From positions 1-13,610 of the forward strand of contig CATVTM010000053.1 in assembly GCA_958346935.1 (NCBI GenBank): a DNA stretch of 13,610 bases, in the 5' to 3' direction. Below the pieces are notes generated by a model, which did no database searches, was not told the DNA's origin, and saw nothing but the letters and a program-made list of their open reading frames with translations. Shown here piece after piece: positions 1 through 5,672 of the stretch; position 1 is the stretch's first letter, and every line of letters begins with the position of its first letter. This DNA is from an uncultured Collinsella sp. GTDB taxonomy: Bacteria > Actinomycetota > Coriobacteriia > Coriobacteriales > Coriobacteriaceae. Made by a program: the position numbers and the translations under genes.

Positions 1-241
1 ATCCGGTCCGACCGGGCCGCGCGGCAAGGAGATATATTGCCAGACCGCGAAGCTCTGTGGGACGTCAATTCCACTCTTCACAAGTCCTACACAACATATC
101 GCTTTCTATAGCTAATAGAAAGACTGGTGCGGATCTTCCGCACGTATCAGATGATGACCCTTTGGTTCAGGAATATATAGAGATCGGTCACCTGTAAGTG
201 TCTATCTACCCGCGCTTTTAGCAATGTAAACCGCGCTTCAG
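1..241. other. Left-edge stretch without a convincing gene
   Basis: About 240 bases downstream of the ribosomal operon terminator, more AT-rich than the genes around it. Two adjacent small hairpins are visible: CTTTCTAT/ATAGAAAG around a 5-base loop (102-122) and GTGCGGA/TCCGCAC around a 3-base loop (127-143). All three plus-strand frames are open from the left edge (stops at 109, 113 and 195), so the tail of a gene from outside the window cannot be excluded. The longest (3-197) uses ATA, AGA, AGG and CTA codons that the real genes here avoid. I call no gene. Confidence 0.4.
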
Positions 242-280
242 ATAAAAAGAGGGAGCGCCGCGCACAACGCGACACTCCCC
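242..280 (-). terminator. Intrinsic terminator of infC-rpmI-rplT
   Basis: Read on the minus strand, a 12-pair stem (GGGAGTGTCGCG with CGCGGCGCTCCC, two G-U pairs) closes a five-base loop and is followed by TCTTTTTAT. It begins about 20 bases after the rplT stop codon, as expected for the end of this operon. Confidence 0.88.
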
Positions 281-300
281 TAGCGATTCAAGAGAATCTA

Positions 301-660
301 TTAGGCCTCGAGAGCCTTCTTGGCGATGGTAGCCAGCTCGTTGAAGGACTCGATGTCCTCGTAAGCCATCTGAGCCAGGACCTTACGGTCGAGCTCGATG
401 CCGGCAACCTTCAGGCCGTGCATGAACTGAGAGTAAGAGATGTCGTTCAGGCGAGCAGCAGCGTTGATACGGGTGATCCAGAGAGAACGGATCTCGCGCT
501 TCTTGTTGCGGCGATCACGATACTGATACTGCAGGGAGTGCTGGACCTGCTCTTTAGCATGCTTGTAAGTACGCGAAGCGGCACCGTAGTAACCCTTCGC
601 ACGGTGCATAACGGTACGGCGCTTCTTCTTGGCGGCAACAGCGCGCTTAATACGTGCCAT
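301..660 (-). CDS. rplT: Large ribosomal subunit protein bL20
   Basis: Ribosomal protein L20, an early-assembly 23S rRNA-binding protein of the 50S subunit. The 119-residue product has the usual family length and is highly basic in its N-terminal half (MARIKRAVAAKKKRR, then RDRRNKKREIRSLWITRINAA at about 48-68), which forms the long RNA-binding helical extension, followed by the compact C-terminal domain (LNDISYSQFMHGLKVAGIELDRK, about 71-93, split here by description rather than exact boundary). The ATG is preceded by TAGGAG about seven bases upstream. It is the last gene of infC-rpmI-rplT, 45 bases after rpmI, with a terminator right behind it. In Firmicutes and gamma-proteobacteria L20 represses this operon by binding its own mRNA; that is family knowledge, and the leader upstream of infC here would be the place to look for it. 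Confidence 0.98.
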   Translation of the reverse strand: MARIKRAVAAKKKRRTVMHRAKGYYGAASRTYKHAKEQVQHSLQYQYRDRRNKKREIRSLWITRINAAARLNDISYSQFMHGLKVAGIELDRKVLAQMAYEDIESFNELATIAKKALEA

Positions 661-705
661 GTTCTATCAACTCCTAGATGGTAAAACGAAAACGGGAACG
701 CGAAC

Positions 706-897
706 TTAGGCGAGACGCGACTTGATGACCTTGCGGTCGGCAGCGGCGATCTCGGTCTCCTGACGGAAGCCACGCTTACGCTTGGTGGACTTCTTGCTCA
801 GGATGTGGCTCTTGAAAGCCTTGGCGCGCATAAGCTTGCCGGTACCAGTCTTGCGGAAACGCTTCTTGGTGCCGCTGTGGGACTTCATCTTAGGCAT
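706..897 (-). CDS. rpmI: Large ribosomal subunit protein bL35
   Basis: Ribosomal protein L35, a small basic protein of the 50S subunit. The 63-residue product has the typical family length and opening (MPKMKSHSGTKKRFRKTGTG), then HILSKKSTKRKRGFR, the positively charged stretch that contacts 23S rRNA. The start is supported by AAGGAGT five bases upstream of the ATG. It sits between infC (32-base gap) and rplT (45-base gap) in the conserved order infC-rpmI-rplT, and is almost certainly co-transcribed with both. Nothing unusual in the sequence. Confidence 0.98.
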   Translation of the reverse strand: MPKMKSHSGTKKRFRKTGTGKLMRAKAFKSHILSKKSTKRKRGFRQETEIAAADRKVIKSRLA

Positions 898-929
898 GAA
901 ATACTCCTTAATCGGTTACAGAACACTAG

Positions 930-1484
930 TTACTTGCTATCGCTTGCCGCTTTATCCTCATCGAAGGCGCCCTTAATCGGGGCGAGCAGCATAAGCATGT
1001 TACGGCCTTCCATCTTAGGCTTGGACTCAACCGTAGCGTAAGGCTTGAGATCCTCGGCGAGACGCTCGAGAACGTTAAGACCCTGCTCCGGGTGAGCCAT
1101 CTCACGGCCGCGGAACATGATGGTGATCTTAACGCGTGCGCCCTTCTTGAGGAAACGCAGAACGTGGCCCTTCTTGGTCTCGTAGTCGCCAACGTCGATC
1201 TTGGGTCGGAACTTCATTTCCTTGACCTCGACCTTGGACTGGTTCTTACGAGCAGCCTTGGCCTTCATGGCCTGCTGGTACTTGAACTTACCGTAGTCCA
1301 TGACCTTGCAGACCGGCGGCTCCGCGTTGGGAGCGATCTCGACCAGGTCGAGACCCTGATCGTCGGCGACGCGCTGGGCATCGCGGATGGCGAACAGGCC
1401 GAGCTGAGAGCCATCGACGCCAATCAAACGACACGAAGATGCAGTGATCTCGTCGTTGATGCGGGTGTCATCAGACTTAGCTAT
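930..1484 (-). CDS. infC: Translation initiation factor IF-3, probable AUA start
   Basis: IF-3 binds the 30S subunit, blocks premature 50S joining and checks start codon-initiator tRNA pairing. The protein shows the IF3 N-domain (DDTRINDEI, then LGLFAIRDAQRVADDQGLDLVEIAP), a lysine-rich linker (KFKYQQAMKAKAARKNQ) and the C-domain (KEMKFRPKIDVGDYETK, RFLKKGARVKITIMFRGRE). Start choice: an in-frame ATG lies at 1499-1497, but the strong ribosome site GGAGGT overlaps its last base and lies inside the reading frame, and nothing resembling a ribosome site precedes that ATG. The site is correctly spaced (8 bases) from an ATA codon at 1484-1482, giving a product starting (M)AKSDDTRIND, the usual IF-3 beginning. 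Non-AUG starts (AUU, AUC, AUA) are known for infC and allow IF-3 to repress its own synthesis. Product is 184 residues with the ATA start, 189 with the ATG. First gene of infC-rpmI-rplT. Confidence 0.93.
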   Translation of the reverse strand: MAKSDDTRINDEITASSCRLIGVDGSQLGLFAIRDAQRVADDQGLDLVEIAPNAEPPVCKVMDYGKFKYQQAMKAKAARKNQSKVEVKEMKFRPKIDVGDYETKKGHVLRFLKKGARVKITIMFRGREMAHPEQGLNVLERLAEDLKPYATVESKPKMEGRNMLMLLAPIKGAFDEDKAASDSK

Positions 1485-1491
1485 TTTCCCT

Positions 1492-1497
1492 ACCTCC
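1492..1497 (-). promoter_or_regulatory. infC ribosome binding site that decides the start
   Basis: GGAGGT on the minus strand, followed by AGGGAAA and then ATA GCT AAG. It is too far downstream to serve the ATG at 1499 and ideally placed for the ATA at 1484, so it argues for a non-AUG start. Confidence 0.75.
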
Positions 1498-1500
1498 ATT

Positions 1501-1590
1501 CATAAAAAAATAACCCGGCGCTTCTCAACAACCAGGTCGTACACATAGACTTCCTCGATTTGAGGAAGGGAATCTAAGTTGTATGACCAG
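1501..1590 (-). promoter_or_regulatory. Candidate transcription attenuator in the infC leader
   Basis: Read on the minus strand, GACCTGG (1538-1532) can pair with CCGGGTT (1518-1512), closing a 13-base loop and followed at once by TATTTTTTTAT: a moderate intrinsic terminator ending a few bases before the infC ribosome site. The same GACC can instead be used in an alternative stem: GGTCATAC (1588-1581) with GTACGACC (1542-1535, one mismatch), enclosing TAGA/TCTA and a perfect 7-pair hairpin CTTCCTC/GAGGAAG (1568-1550). Two mutually exclusive structures with a shared strand next to a U-run is the layout of an attenuator; L20-controlled leaders of infC operons in Firmicutes work this way. Whether L20 or another factor acts here is inference. 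Confidence 0.5.
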
Positions 1591-1666
1591 TCAGCTGCTC
1601 ATTGGCGCCAAAAGGTGGGAACCCTCAGGTTCCTCTTTAGGGCATTGCGGGAACAACGCCTTGCGA

Positions 1667-1675
1667 ATAATAACA
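1667..1675 (-). promoter_or_regulatory. Candidate infC operon promoter (extended -10)
   Basis: TGTTATTAT on the minus strand fits an extended -10 element (TG, one base, TATTAT). No good -35 hexamer is visible. Transcription would start near 1660 and give a leader of roughly 175 bases, which covers the attenuator-like structures. It lies just beyond the duplicated tRNA terminator. Confidence 0.4.
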
Positions 1676-1701
1676 CGTACAGCGCGTTATCACATTACGT
1701 A

Positions 1702-1769
1702 CACGAAAAAGGGGCCTTGACCCCCTTGAACGTCCACTTGCATGCATGGTGCCCGAGGCGAGACTCGAA
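1702..1769 (-). repeat. Truncated second copy of tRNA-Leu 3' end plus terminator
   Basis: This 68-base block repeats 1885-1953 with eight differences including one gap (about 88 percent by eye). It contains the last 22 bases of the tRNA-Leu gene (from the T loop through CCA, 1769-1748), the spacer that follows it and a second copy of its terminator. Identity stops abruptly at 1770 inside the T arm; the rest of a tRNA is absent. It is either a decayed tandem tRNA-Leu copy or an attachment-site-like duplication. Confidence 0.8.
1706..1727 (-). terminator. Duplicate tRNA terminator
   Basis: Minus strand: AAGGGG and CCCCTT close a seven-base loop, followed by three further T residues (TTTTT in all, then CG). 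It belongs to the truncated tRNA copy and probably also insulates the infC operon from transcription through the tRNA region. Confidence 0.7.
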
Positions 1770-1884
1770 GGGCCTTCGCTTCGCGAAGCCCCGGGCTTCG
1801 GGCGCGTGGCGCCCTCGCCACGCTCCGCTACAAACAGGCCACAAGCCTGTTTGCTTAACGCTTCGCGCGCTCACGCGAGTTCGG
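1770..1884. repeat. Palindrome-rich insert between the two tRNA 3' copies
   Basis: A 115-base stretch built almost wholly of inverted repeats: GCTTCGCGAAGC (1778-1789), GAAGCCC/GGGCTTC around one base (1785-1799), GCGTGGC/GCCACGC around six bases (1804-1823) and CAAACAGGC/GCCTGTTTG around five bases (1831-1853). No coding signal. It ends the homology between the two tRNA-derived copies and may be a REP-like or MITE-like dispersed element; dispersion cannot be seen from one window. Confidence 0.6.
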
Positions 1885-1953
1885 CACGAAAAAGGGGGCC
1901 GCAACCCCCTTGAACGCTCGCTTGCATGAATGGTGCCCGAGGCGAGACTCGAA
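1885..1953 (-). repeat. First copy of the tRNA-Leu 3' end and terminator block
   Basis: The partner of 1702-1769. It runs from the T loop of the intact tRNA-Leu through its CCA end, a 19-base spacer and its terminator. Copy-to-copy spacing is about 184 bases. Confidence 0.8.
1889..1911 (-). terminator. tRNA-Leu terminator
   Basis: Minus strand: AAGGGGG and CCCCCTT close a six-base loop TTGCGG, with a run of five T residues. It lies about 20 bases after the CCA end of the tRNA. Confidence 0.85.
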
Positions 1954-2017
1954 CTCGCACGTTGTTGCCAACGGTGGATTTTGAGTCCACTGCGTCTGCC
2001 AATTCCGCCACTCGGGC
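1931..2017 (-). tRNA. tRNA-Leu (anticodon CAA)
   Basis: An 87-base class II tRNA on the minus strand with encoded CCA. The acceptor stem is GCCCGAG/CTCGGGC (seven perfect pairs, 2017-2011 with 1941-1935), discriminator A at 1934, CCA at 1933-1931. The D region reads TGGCGGAATTGGCAGACGC, typical of leucine tRNAs. The anticodon stem GTGGA/TCCAC holds the loop CTCAAAA, so the anticodon is CAA, reading UUG. A variable arm (GTTGGCAACAAC) follows, then the T arm with GTTCGAGTC. The gene starts 39 bases after the transglutaminase stop codon on the same strand and is followed by a terminator, so it may be partly read from upstream. Its 3' end is duplicated downstream (1702-1769). Confidence 0.97.
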
Positions 2018-2056
2018 ACGCAATGCGTGAGTTAGTTTATCACAGCTTTCTACCGA

Positions 2057-3490
2057 TTAGTCCGAAAATGGAACTTCGAGCATTTCGATGAGTTCGACCG
2101 TGCGGAGCATCTCGCGCCGACGGCATCCGCGACCGTCGACCGAAGCCTCACCCATCTGGTTATCGTAAGGGTCCTCGCGCATGCCGTCGAAAGAGGGCTC
2201 AAACTCTGCCTGGAATCGATTGTTGGCCACCATACGCCACGGGTCGAGATTGCCAAAGTAGTGACGGCGGCGCCACTCCTCCCCCATCCTGCGAGCAGAA
2301 GATCCAAATGACACGTCGGCGTTGAGCCAACCGGTCTGCGGCGTATAGAACTCTGCCCAGTCGTGCGACCCCACCGAATCGGGCGCAACATACAGGCCGC
2401 TCTGCCAACGGGCAGGCACGCCCGCGATACGGCACATGGTGATAAACGTGAGCGCCATAACGCCGCAATCGCCGCGGAGCGAATGCGCGCAGTCATCGGC
2501 AATAGATCCCAAAAGCAAGTACGGCGGCTGATAGCGATAGTCGATATGCTGCGTCAGGTAATCATAGATAGCACGGGCGCGATCGAGCGGATCCTCGAGC
2601 CCGTCAATGACACAGGCTGTCAGCTGCTGTAGATACGGCGTGAATGCAATGTGCGGACGGTCCTCGGAAATATCCTCGGGCAGAGGCGCGTCCATACGCG
2701 GGTGAACCGGAAGTGTGCCACCGTAGACATCACAATAAGCAGCATCGATGTGATAACGATAGGTCACCGAAAAAAAGTGCTCACTCGAAGAAGACCACGA
2801 GGCGGTACGCGCCGAAGCATTCGCGGGGGCAACAGCACCCTCCGGCGTCATATCGAGAACCTCGATATGAGACTGTTGACGACAGGCGGCGGCAACGGGT
2901 AGCCACGCGCGAACAGTCTCTCCATCTAGAGCGCCGGGGACAGACACGGACGCTTTAAGCGTAATGACGCGAGCCAATCCGTTTTGTGACTCCATCTCCT
3001 TGAGCATCTCGTTGCGCAGTGCTATTCCGTCCGTAGAATCGGGCCGCATGCCGGGAACCTCTTTGGGATATACGCGAAGCGAATCGAGGAAGTTGTCGAG
3101 AACGAACAGTTCGCCATCGATAAAGCGCCAGTCAATACGCTTACGATTAATCAGGTCATCAAACTGCTCTTCGGTAAACTCTGGCCACTCCTCGCGAATC
3201 ATCGCAATAGCTTGGTCACGCGACACCGAAAAATGAAGCGGCGTCTCGAGCATGCGATACCGCTCGACACGAACACAAGCAGCCAGCGAAGGCTCGGGGT
3301 TCTGCTCCAAAAGGCGATCGCAGGCAGCAACAGCCTGCGTCAAATACCCGGCATCCTTAAGACGAAGAATCTCGGGCGGCAGTCCAACATCGAGATGACG
3401 AAAGTCATCACAGCAAACATCAACAGAGCAACCAACAGGACCCTCGTCAATAACCTTCCCATCCGAAGGCAGTACATTAATAACAGCCAT
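2057..3490 (-). CDS. Transglutaminase-like (papain-fold) domain protein
   Basis: A 477-residue protein whose C-terminal half carries a transglutaminase-like cysteine catalytic core. Numbered from the chosen start, the triad is Cys342 in RGDCGVMAL, His376 in SHDWAEFY and Asp392 in LNADVSFG; IAGVPARWQSGLY (about 355-367) between them is also typical. Such domains act as proteases, amidases or crosslinking enzymes; the substrate cannot be told. The N-terminal half (about 1-180) has no domain I recognise, and there is a beta-rich stretch (about 180-260) before the core, as in many bacterial transglutaminase-like proteins. There is no signal peptide or membrane segment, so it is probably cytoplasmic. 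Start: an in-frame GTG at 3508 is possible, but GGAG seven bases before the ATG at 3490 favours MAVINVLPSDG. Monocistronic, apart from tRNA-Leu 39 bases downstream. Confidence 0.85.
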   Translation of the reverse strand: MAVINVLPSDGKVIDEGPVGCSVDVCCDDFRHLDVGLPPEILRLKDAGYLTQAVAACDRLLEQNPEPSLAACVRVERYRMLETPLHFSVSRDQAIAMIREEWPEFTEEQFDDLINRKRIDWRFIDGELFVLDNFLDSLRVYPKEVPGMRPDSTDGIALRNEMLKEMESQNGLARVITLKASVSVPGALDGETVRAWLPVAAACRQQSHIEVLDMTPEGAVAPANASARTASWSSSSEHFFSVTYRYHIDAAYCDVYGGTLPVHPRMDAPLPEDISEDRPHIAFTPYLQQLTACVIDGLEDPLDRARAIYDYLTQHIDYRYQPPYLLLGSIADDCAHSLRGDCGVMALTFITMCRIAGVPARWQSGLYVAPDSVGSHDWAEFYTPQTGWLNADVSFGSSARRMGEEWRRRHYFGNLDPWRMVANNRFQAEFEPSFDGMREDPYDNQMGEASVDGRGCRRREMLRTVELIEMLEVPFSD

Positions 3491-3525
3491 ACCAAAACTC
3501 CAAGTCACTAGAACGCTTGAAGCCC

Positions 3526-3554
3526 ATTGTAGCGAGATAAAAAGAAAGCCCCAA
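3526..3554 (-). promoter_or_regulatory. Candidate promoter of the transglutaminase gene
   Basis: TTGGGG (3554-3549), 17 bases, TACAAT (3531-3526) on the minus strand. The -10 matches five of six consensus bases, the -35 three of six. The start point would be near 3519, about 30 bases before the ATG. Confidence 0.5.
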
Positions 3555-3564
3555 CAAGGGAGCC
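3538..3564 (-). terminator. Weak intrinsic terminator before the transglutaminase gene
   Basis: Minus strand: GGCTCC and GGGGCT (two G-U pairs) close a six-base loop and are followed by TTCTTTTTAT. It would stop transcription coming from fba just as the next promoter begins; it overlaps that promoter's -35 region. The stem is short. Confidence 0.4.
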
Positions 3565-3596
3565 ATCAACACCGCTGAACGGTAGTCAAATAAATA

Positions 3597-3786
3597 ATTC
3601 AGCCTCGTAACCCTGCGGCGTTAAACGAAGGAAGCCCCGTCCCCCGGAACTGTTTCCTTGGCGCGACTTCTGGCAAAGCCAGTAGCCATCTTAATTCAGC
3701 CCAGTAACCCTGTAGCGAGTTAACGAAGGAGGCCCCGTTTCCCCGGAGCTGATTCCGTCGCGCGACTTCTGGCGAAGCCAGGTGAG
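3597..3786. repeat. Two imperfect tandem copies of a 90-base repeat
   Basis: Copy 1 (about 3597-3686) and copy 2 (about 3694-3786) share the same order of blocks: TTCAGCC, GTAACCCTG, TAACGAAGGA or a near form, GCCCCGT, CCCCGGA, TTCC, GCGCGACTTCTGGC, AAGCCAG. Both end in a CTGGC/GCCAG mini-hairpin. Only copy 2 is followed by the mirror-image half that turns it into a full hairpin. No coding signal. Confidence 0.75.
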
Positions 3787-3821
3787 CGCGAGGGAAACAG
3801 CGTAGGGGAAACGGGGCCTCC
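3728..3821. repeat. Long near-palindrome with perfect 17-base arms
   Basis: GGAGGCCCCGTTTCCCC (3728-3744) is the exact reverse complement of 3805-3821. The 60 bases between are themselves largely self-complementary (GCTG, TTCC, TCGCGC segments match on both sides) up to an apical CTGGC-GAA-GCCAG hairpin (3769-3781), so the whole 94 bases can fold into one long imperfect stem. It starts 21 bases after the fba stop codon. There is no T-run on either side, so a standard intrinsic terminator is unlikely; it may still stop or stabilise fba transcript ends, or be a dispersed element. Confidence 0.75.
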
Positions 3822-3842
3822 GGCGGGAAGTTAAACCGCTAC

Positions 3843-4709
3843 TTACGCCTTGTTGACGGAGCCAAACTCCTCCATGAGCTCCTTGGTGCGGGCAACGATG
3901 TTGTCGCGACCAGGCTTGAGGAGCTTGCGGGGGTCAAAGCCCTTGCCCTGCTGATCCTTGCCAGCCTCGATGTACTCACGGACGCCCTTGGCGAAGACGA
4001 GCTGCAGATCGGTGTTGACGTTGATCTTGGAGATGCCCAGGGAGATGGCCTTCTTGATCTGATCCTCGGGGATGCCGGTACCACCGTGCAGGACGAGGGG
4101 CAGGTCGCCGGTCTGGGCCTTGATCTCGCCCAGGCGCTCGAAGGAAAGGCCAGCCCAGTCGGCGGGGTACACGCCGTGGATGTTGCCGATGCCGCAGGCG
4201 AGGAAGTCGACGCCCAGGTCAGCGATCTGCTTGCACTCAGCAGGATCAGCGAGCTCGCCGCTGGAGGTCACGCCGTCCTCGGTGCCGCCGATGCCGCCGA
4301 CCTCGGCCTCGATGGACATGCCCTTGGAGTGGGCAAGCTCAACGAGCTCCTTGGTGCGGTCGAGGTTAAGCTGGAAGGTCTCCTCGTGAGAGCCGTCATA
4401 CATGATGGACGTGAAGCCGGCCTCGATGCACTTGAAGCAGTCCTCGTAAGAACCGTGATCGAGGTGAAGGGCGACGGGAACGGTAACGCCCGTGGCCTCG
4501 ACGGCAGCCTTGACCATGTCGGCGCAGACCTTGAAACCGCCCATCCACTTAGCGGCACCAGCGGTGCACTGAAGGATCAGCGGAGACTTGGCCTCCTCGG
4601 CGGCCTGGAGAATAGCCAGGGTCCACTCGAGGTTGTTGGTGTTGAAGGCACCAAGACCGTACTTGCCGGCCTCGGCCTTCTTGAGCATGTCTGCTGCGTT
4701 GACGAGCAT
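3843..4709 (-). CDS. fba: Class II fructose-1,6-bisphosphate aldolase
   Basis: Zinc-dependent cleavage of fructose 1,6-bisphosphate to dihydroxyacetone phosphate and glyceraldehyde 3-phosphate in glycolysis, and the reverse in gluconeogenesis; cytoplasmic. The 288-residue TIM-barrel protein resembles Bacillus FbaA over its length: YGLGAFNTNNLEWTLAILQAA near the N-terminus, the LDHGS motif with catalytic Asp84 and zinc ligand His85, EAEVGGIGG (Glu134/136), GIGNIHG (His178), LHGGTGI (His208) and the phosphate-binding NVNTD (230-234). Start: the open frame reaches back to 4805, but AGGAGG (4723-4718) lies eight bases before the ATG at 4709 and the extra residues have no family likeness. Tagatose-bisphosphate aldolases share the fold; similarity to FbaA and solitary position argue for glycolytic Fba. 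Transcribed alone from an upstream 195-base gap. Confidence 0.95.
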   Translation of the reverse strand: MLVNAADMLKKAEAGKYGLGAFNTNNLEWTLAILQAAEEAKSPLILQCTAGAAKWMGGFKVCADMVKAAVEATGVTVPVALHLDHGSYEDCFKCIEAGFTSIMYDGSHEETFQLNLDRTKELVELAHSKGMSIEAEVGGIGGTEDGVTSSGELADPAECKQIADLGVDFLACGIGNIHGVYPADWAGLSFERLGEIKAQTGDLPLVLHGGTGIPEDQIKKAISLGISKINVNTDLQLVFAKGVREYIEAGKDQQGKGFDPRKLLKPGRDNIVARTKELMEEFGSVNKA

Positions 4710-4749
4710 AAAAGAAACCTCCTGTAAGGTTGCTCCGATAACGCCTGAG

Positions 4750-4758
4750 ATTTTACCA
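4750..4758 (-). promoter_or_regulatory. Candidate fba promoter (extended -10)
   Basis: TGGTAAAAT on the minus strand fits an extended -10 (TG, one base, TAAAAT), about 27 bases upstream of the fba ribosome site. No convincing -35. The rest of the gap (4760-4904) shows no clear terminator for the upstream hydrolase gene and no small gene. Confidence 0.45.
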
Positions 4759-4904
4759 CGGCGCACCCGAGCATAAACGTTCGTTTGTTCACGAATATCG
4801 TCCAAACAGACTTTTTTTGACCGTTTACCCTACGGAATCGACCCGTCGGGGAAAAATAGCTTGACGCTTGGACGCTTCTCGTGCTTCAAAAGCCGACTAT
4901 TAAG

Positions 4905-5588
4905 CTAAATCTGCATGAAAGGGTTCTGCATGAGCTCGCGTGCCATGGTGGTCGAATCGCCATGACCGGTTAGGCAAACGGTATCGGGCGGGAGAAGCCG
5001 GGCGAGCTTGGAGAGCGAGCGCAGAATCGCCGCCTCGTCTCCTCCAGAAAGATCGGTGCGGCCGTGCCCACCCGGAAACAGGGTGTCGCCCACAAAGGCA
5101 ATGTTCCCCTGCTCGGTGGCAGCAAACAAGACGATCCCGCCCGGCGTATGCCCTGGCGTCTCGATCACCTGCAGGTAGATATCGCCCACCTCGATAGCAT
5201 CTCCCTCGGCGAGCAGGCGCGTCGGCTCCCCGGGGTCAGGCGTCTCAATGCCCCACATAGCTCGCTGTTCCTCGATGTTCGCATGCGGCACCGCCACATC
5301 CTTAGCACACAGCTCATACTGGCAGCCCTCGCCAACGGTGGTTCGCACGCCTGCAACACCACCAACATGATCGGCATGGCCATGAGTGCATACGGCGCCA
5401 AACACGCGTACGCCGGGATGCTCGGCTCGGATATGCTCCATCAAGCGCTCTCCTTCCCATGCGGGGTCGATAATCACGCACTCATTGTCCGAAATAACAG
5501 CATAGCTATTGGTCTGAATGGGACCGTTTACGAGCGTCTCGATCTCGACCGATCCCTTGGGAGTTAAATCCAAGGACACAGCACTCAT
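4905..5588 (-). CDS. Glyoxalase II-like metallo-beta-lactamase-fold hydrolase
   Basis: A 227-residue single-domain metallo-hydrolase of the glyoxalase II/YcbL type. The metal site is complete: THGHADH (His69, His71, Asp73, His74), His147 in ETPGHTPGG, Asp168 in FVGDTLF and His209 in LTGHG. The GRTDL element (176-180) after the bridging aspartate is typical of the YcbL-like branch, which lacks the C-terminal glutathione-binding domain of true glyoxalase II. A hydrolytic role on thioesters or related metabolites is likely; the substrate is not readable from sequence. GAGGAG lies six bases before the ATG. It follows rel in the same direction after 84 bases that contain a perfect 12-pair hairpin, so it is probably the last gene of recJ-helicase/rel/hydrolase. 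Confidence 0.88.
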   Translation of the reverse strand: MSAVSLDLTPKGSVEIETLVNGPIQTNSYAVISDNECVIIDPAWEGERLMEHIRAEHPGVRVFGAVCTHGHADHVGGVAGVRTTVGEGCQYELCAKDVAVPHANIEEQRAMWGIETPDPGEPTRLLAEGDAIEVGDIYLQVIETPGHTPGGIVLFAATEQGNIAFVGDTLFPGGHGRTDLSGGDEAAILRSLSKLARLLPPDTVCLTGHGDSTTMARELMQNPFMQI

Positions 5589-5608
5589 GTCCCTCTCCTC
5601 TCTATAGA

Positions 5609-5636
5609 ACTCGAGGCATCAAACGATGCCTCGAGT
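5609..5636 (-). promoter_or_regulatory. Perfect 12-pair hairpin between rel and the hydrolase gene
   Basis: ACTCGAGGCATC and GATGCCTCGAGT flank a four-base loop, 20 bases before the hydrolase start codon on the minus strand. No T-run follows (TCTATAGAG), so it is not a standard intrinsic terminator. It could terminate weakly, mark an RNA processing site or tune the ratio of rel to the downstream gene. It ends close to the ribosome site. Confidence 0.6.
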
Positions 5637-5672
5637 GTAGCGAATATCGATAATGTGGCACGTTCGTCGCGA

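Noticed and set aside
1579..1929. Plus-strand frame of 116 codons and minus-strand frame of 69 codons (1695-1904)
   Set aside because: Both run through the tRNA-derived repeats, two terminators and palindromic DNA, which explains the open frames.
1702..1953. CRISPR-like or tandem array
   Set aside because: Only two copies, diverged, each explained by tRNA 3' end and terminator sequence.
1702..2017. Integrated mobile element at tRNA-Leu
   Set aside because: Only 115 bases lie between the repeats and no integrase or other element gene exists in the window; at most it is a scar.
3728..3821. Standard intrinsic terminator of fba
   Set aside because: Stem is strong but no T-run follows on either strand; kept as a repeat.
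4710..4805. N-terminal extension of fba to 4805
   Set aside because: The ribosome site AGGAGG and family alignment place the start at 4709; the extension overlaps the likely promoter.
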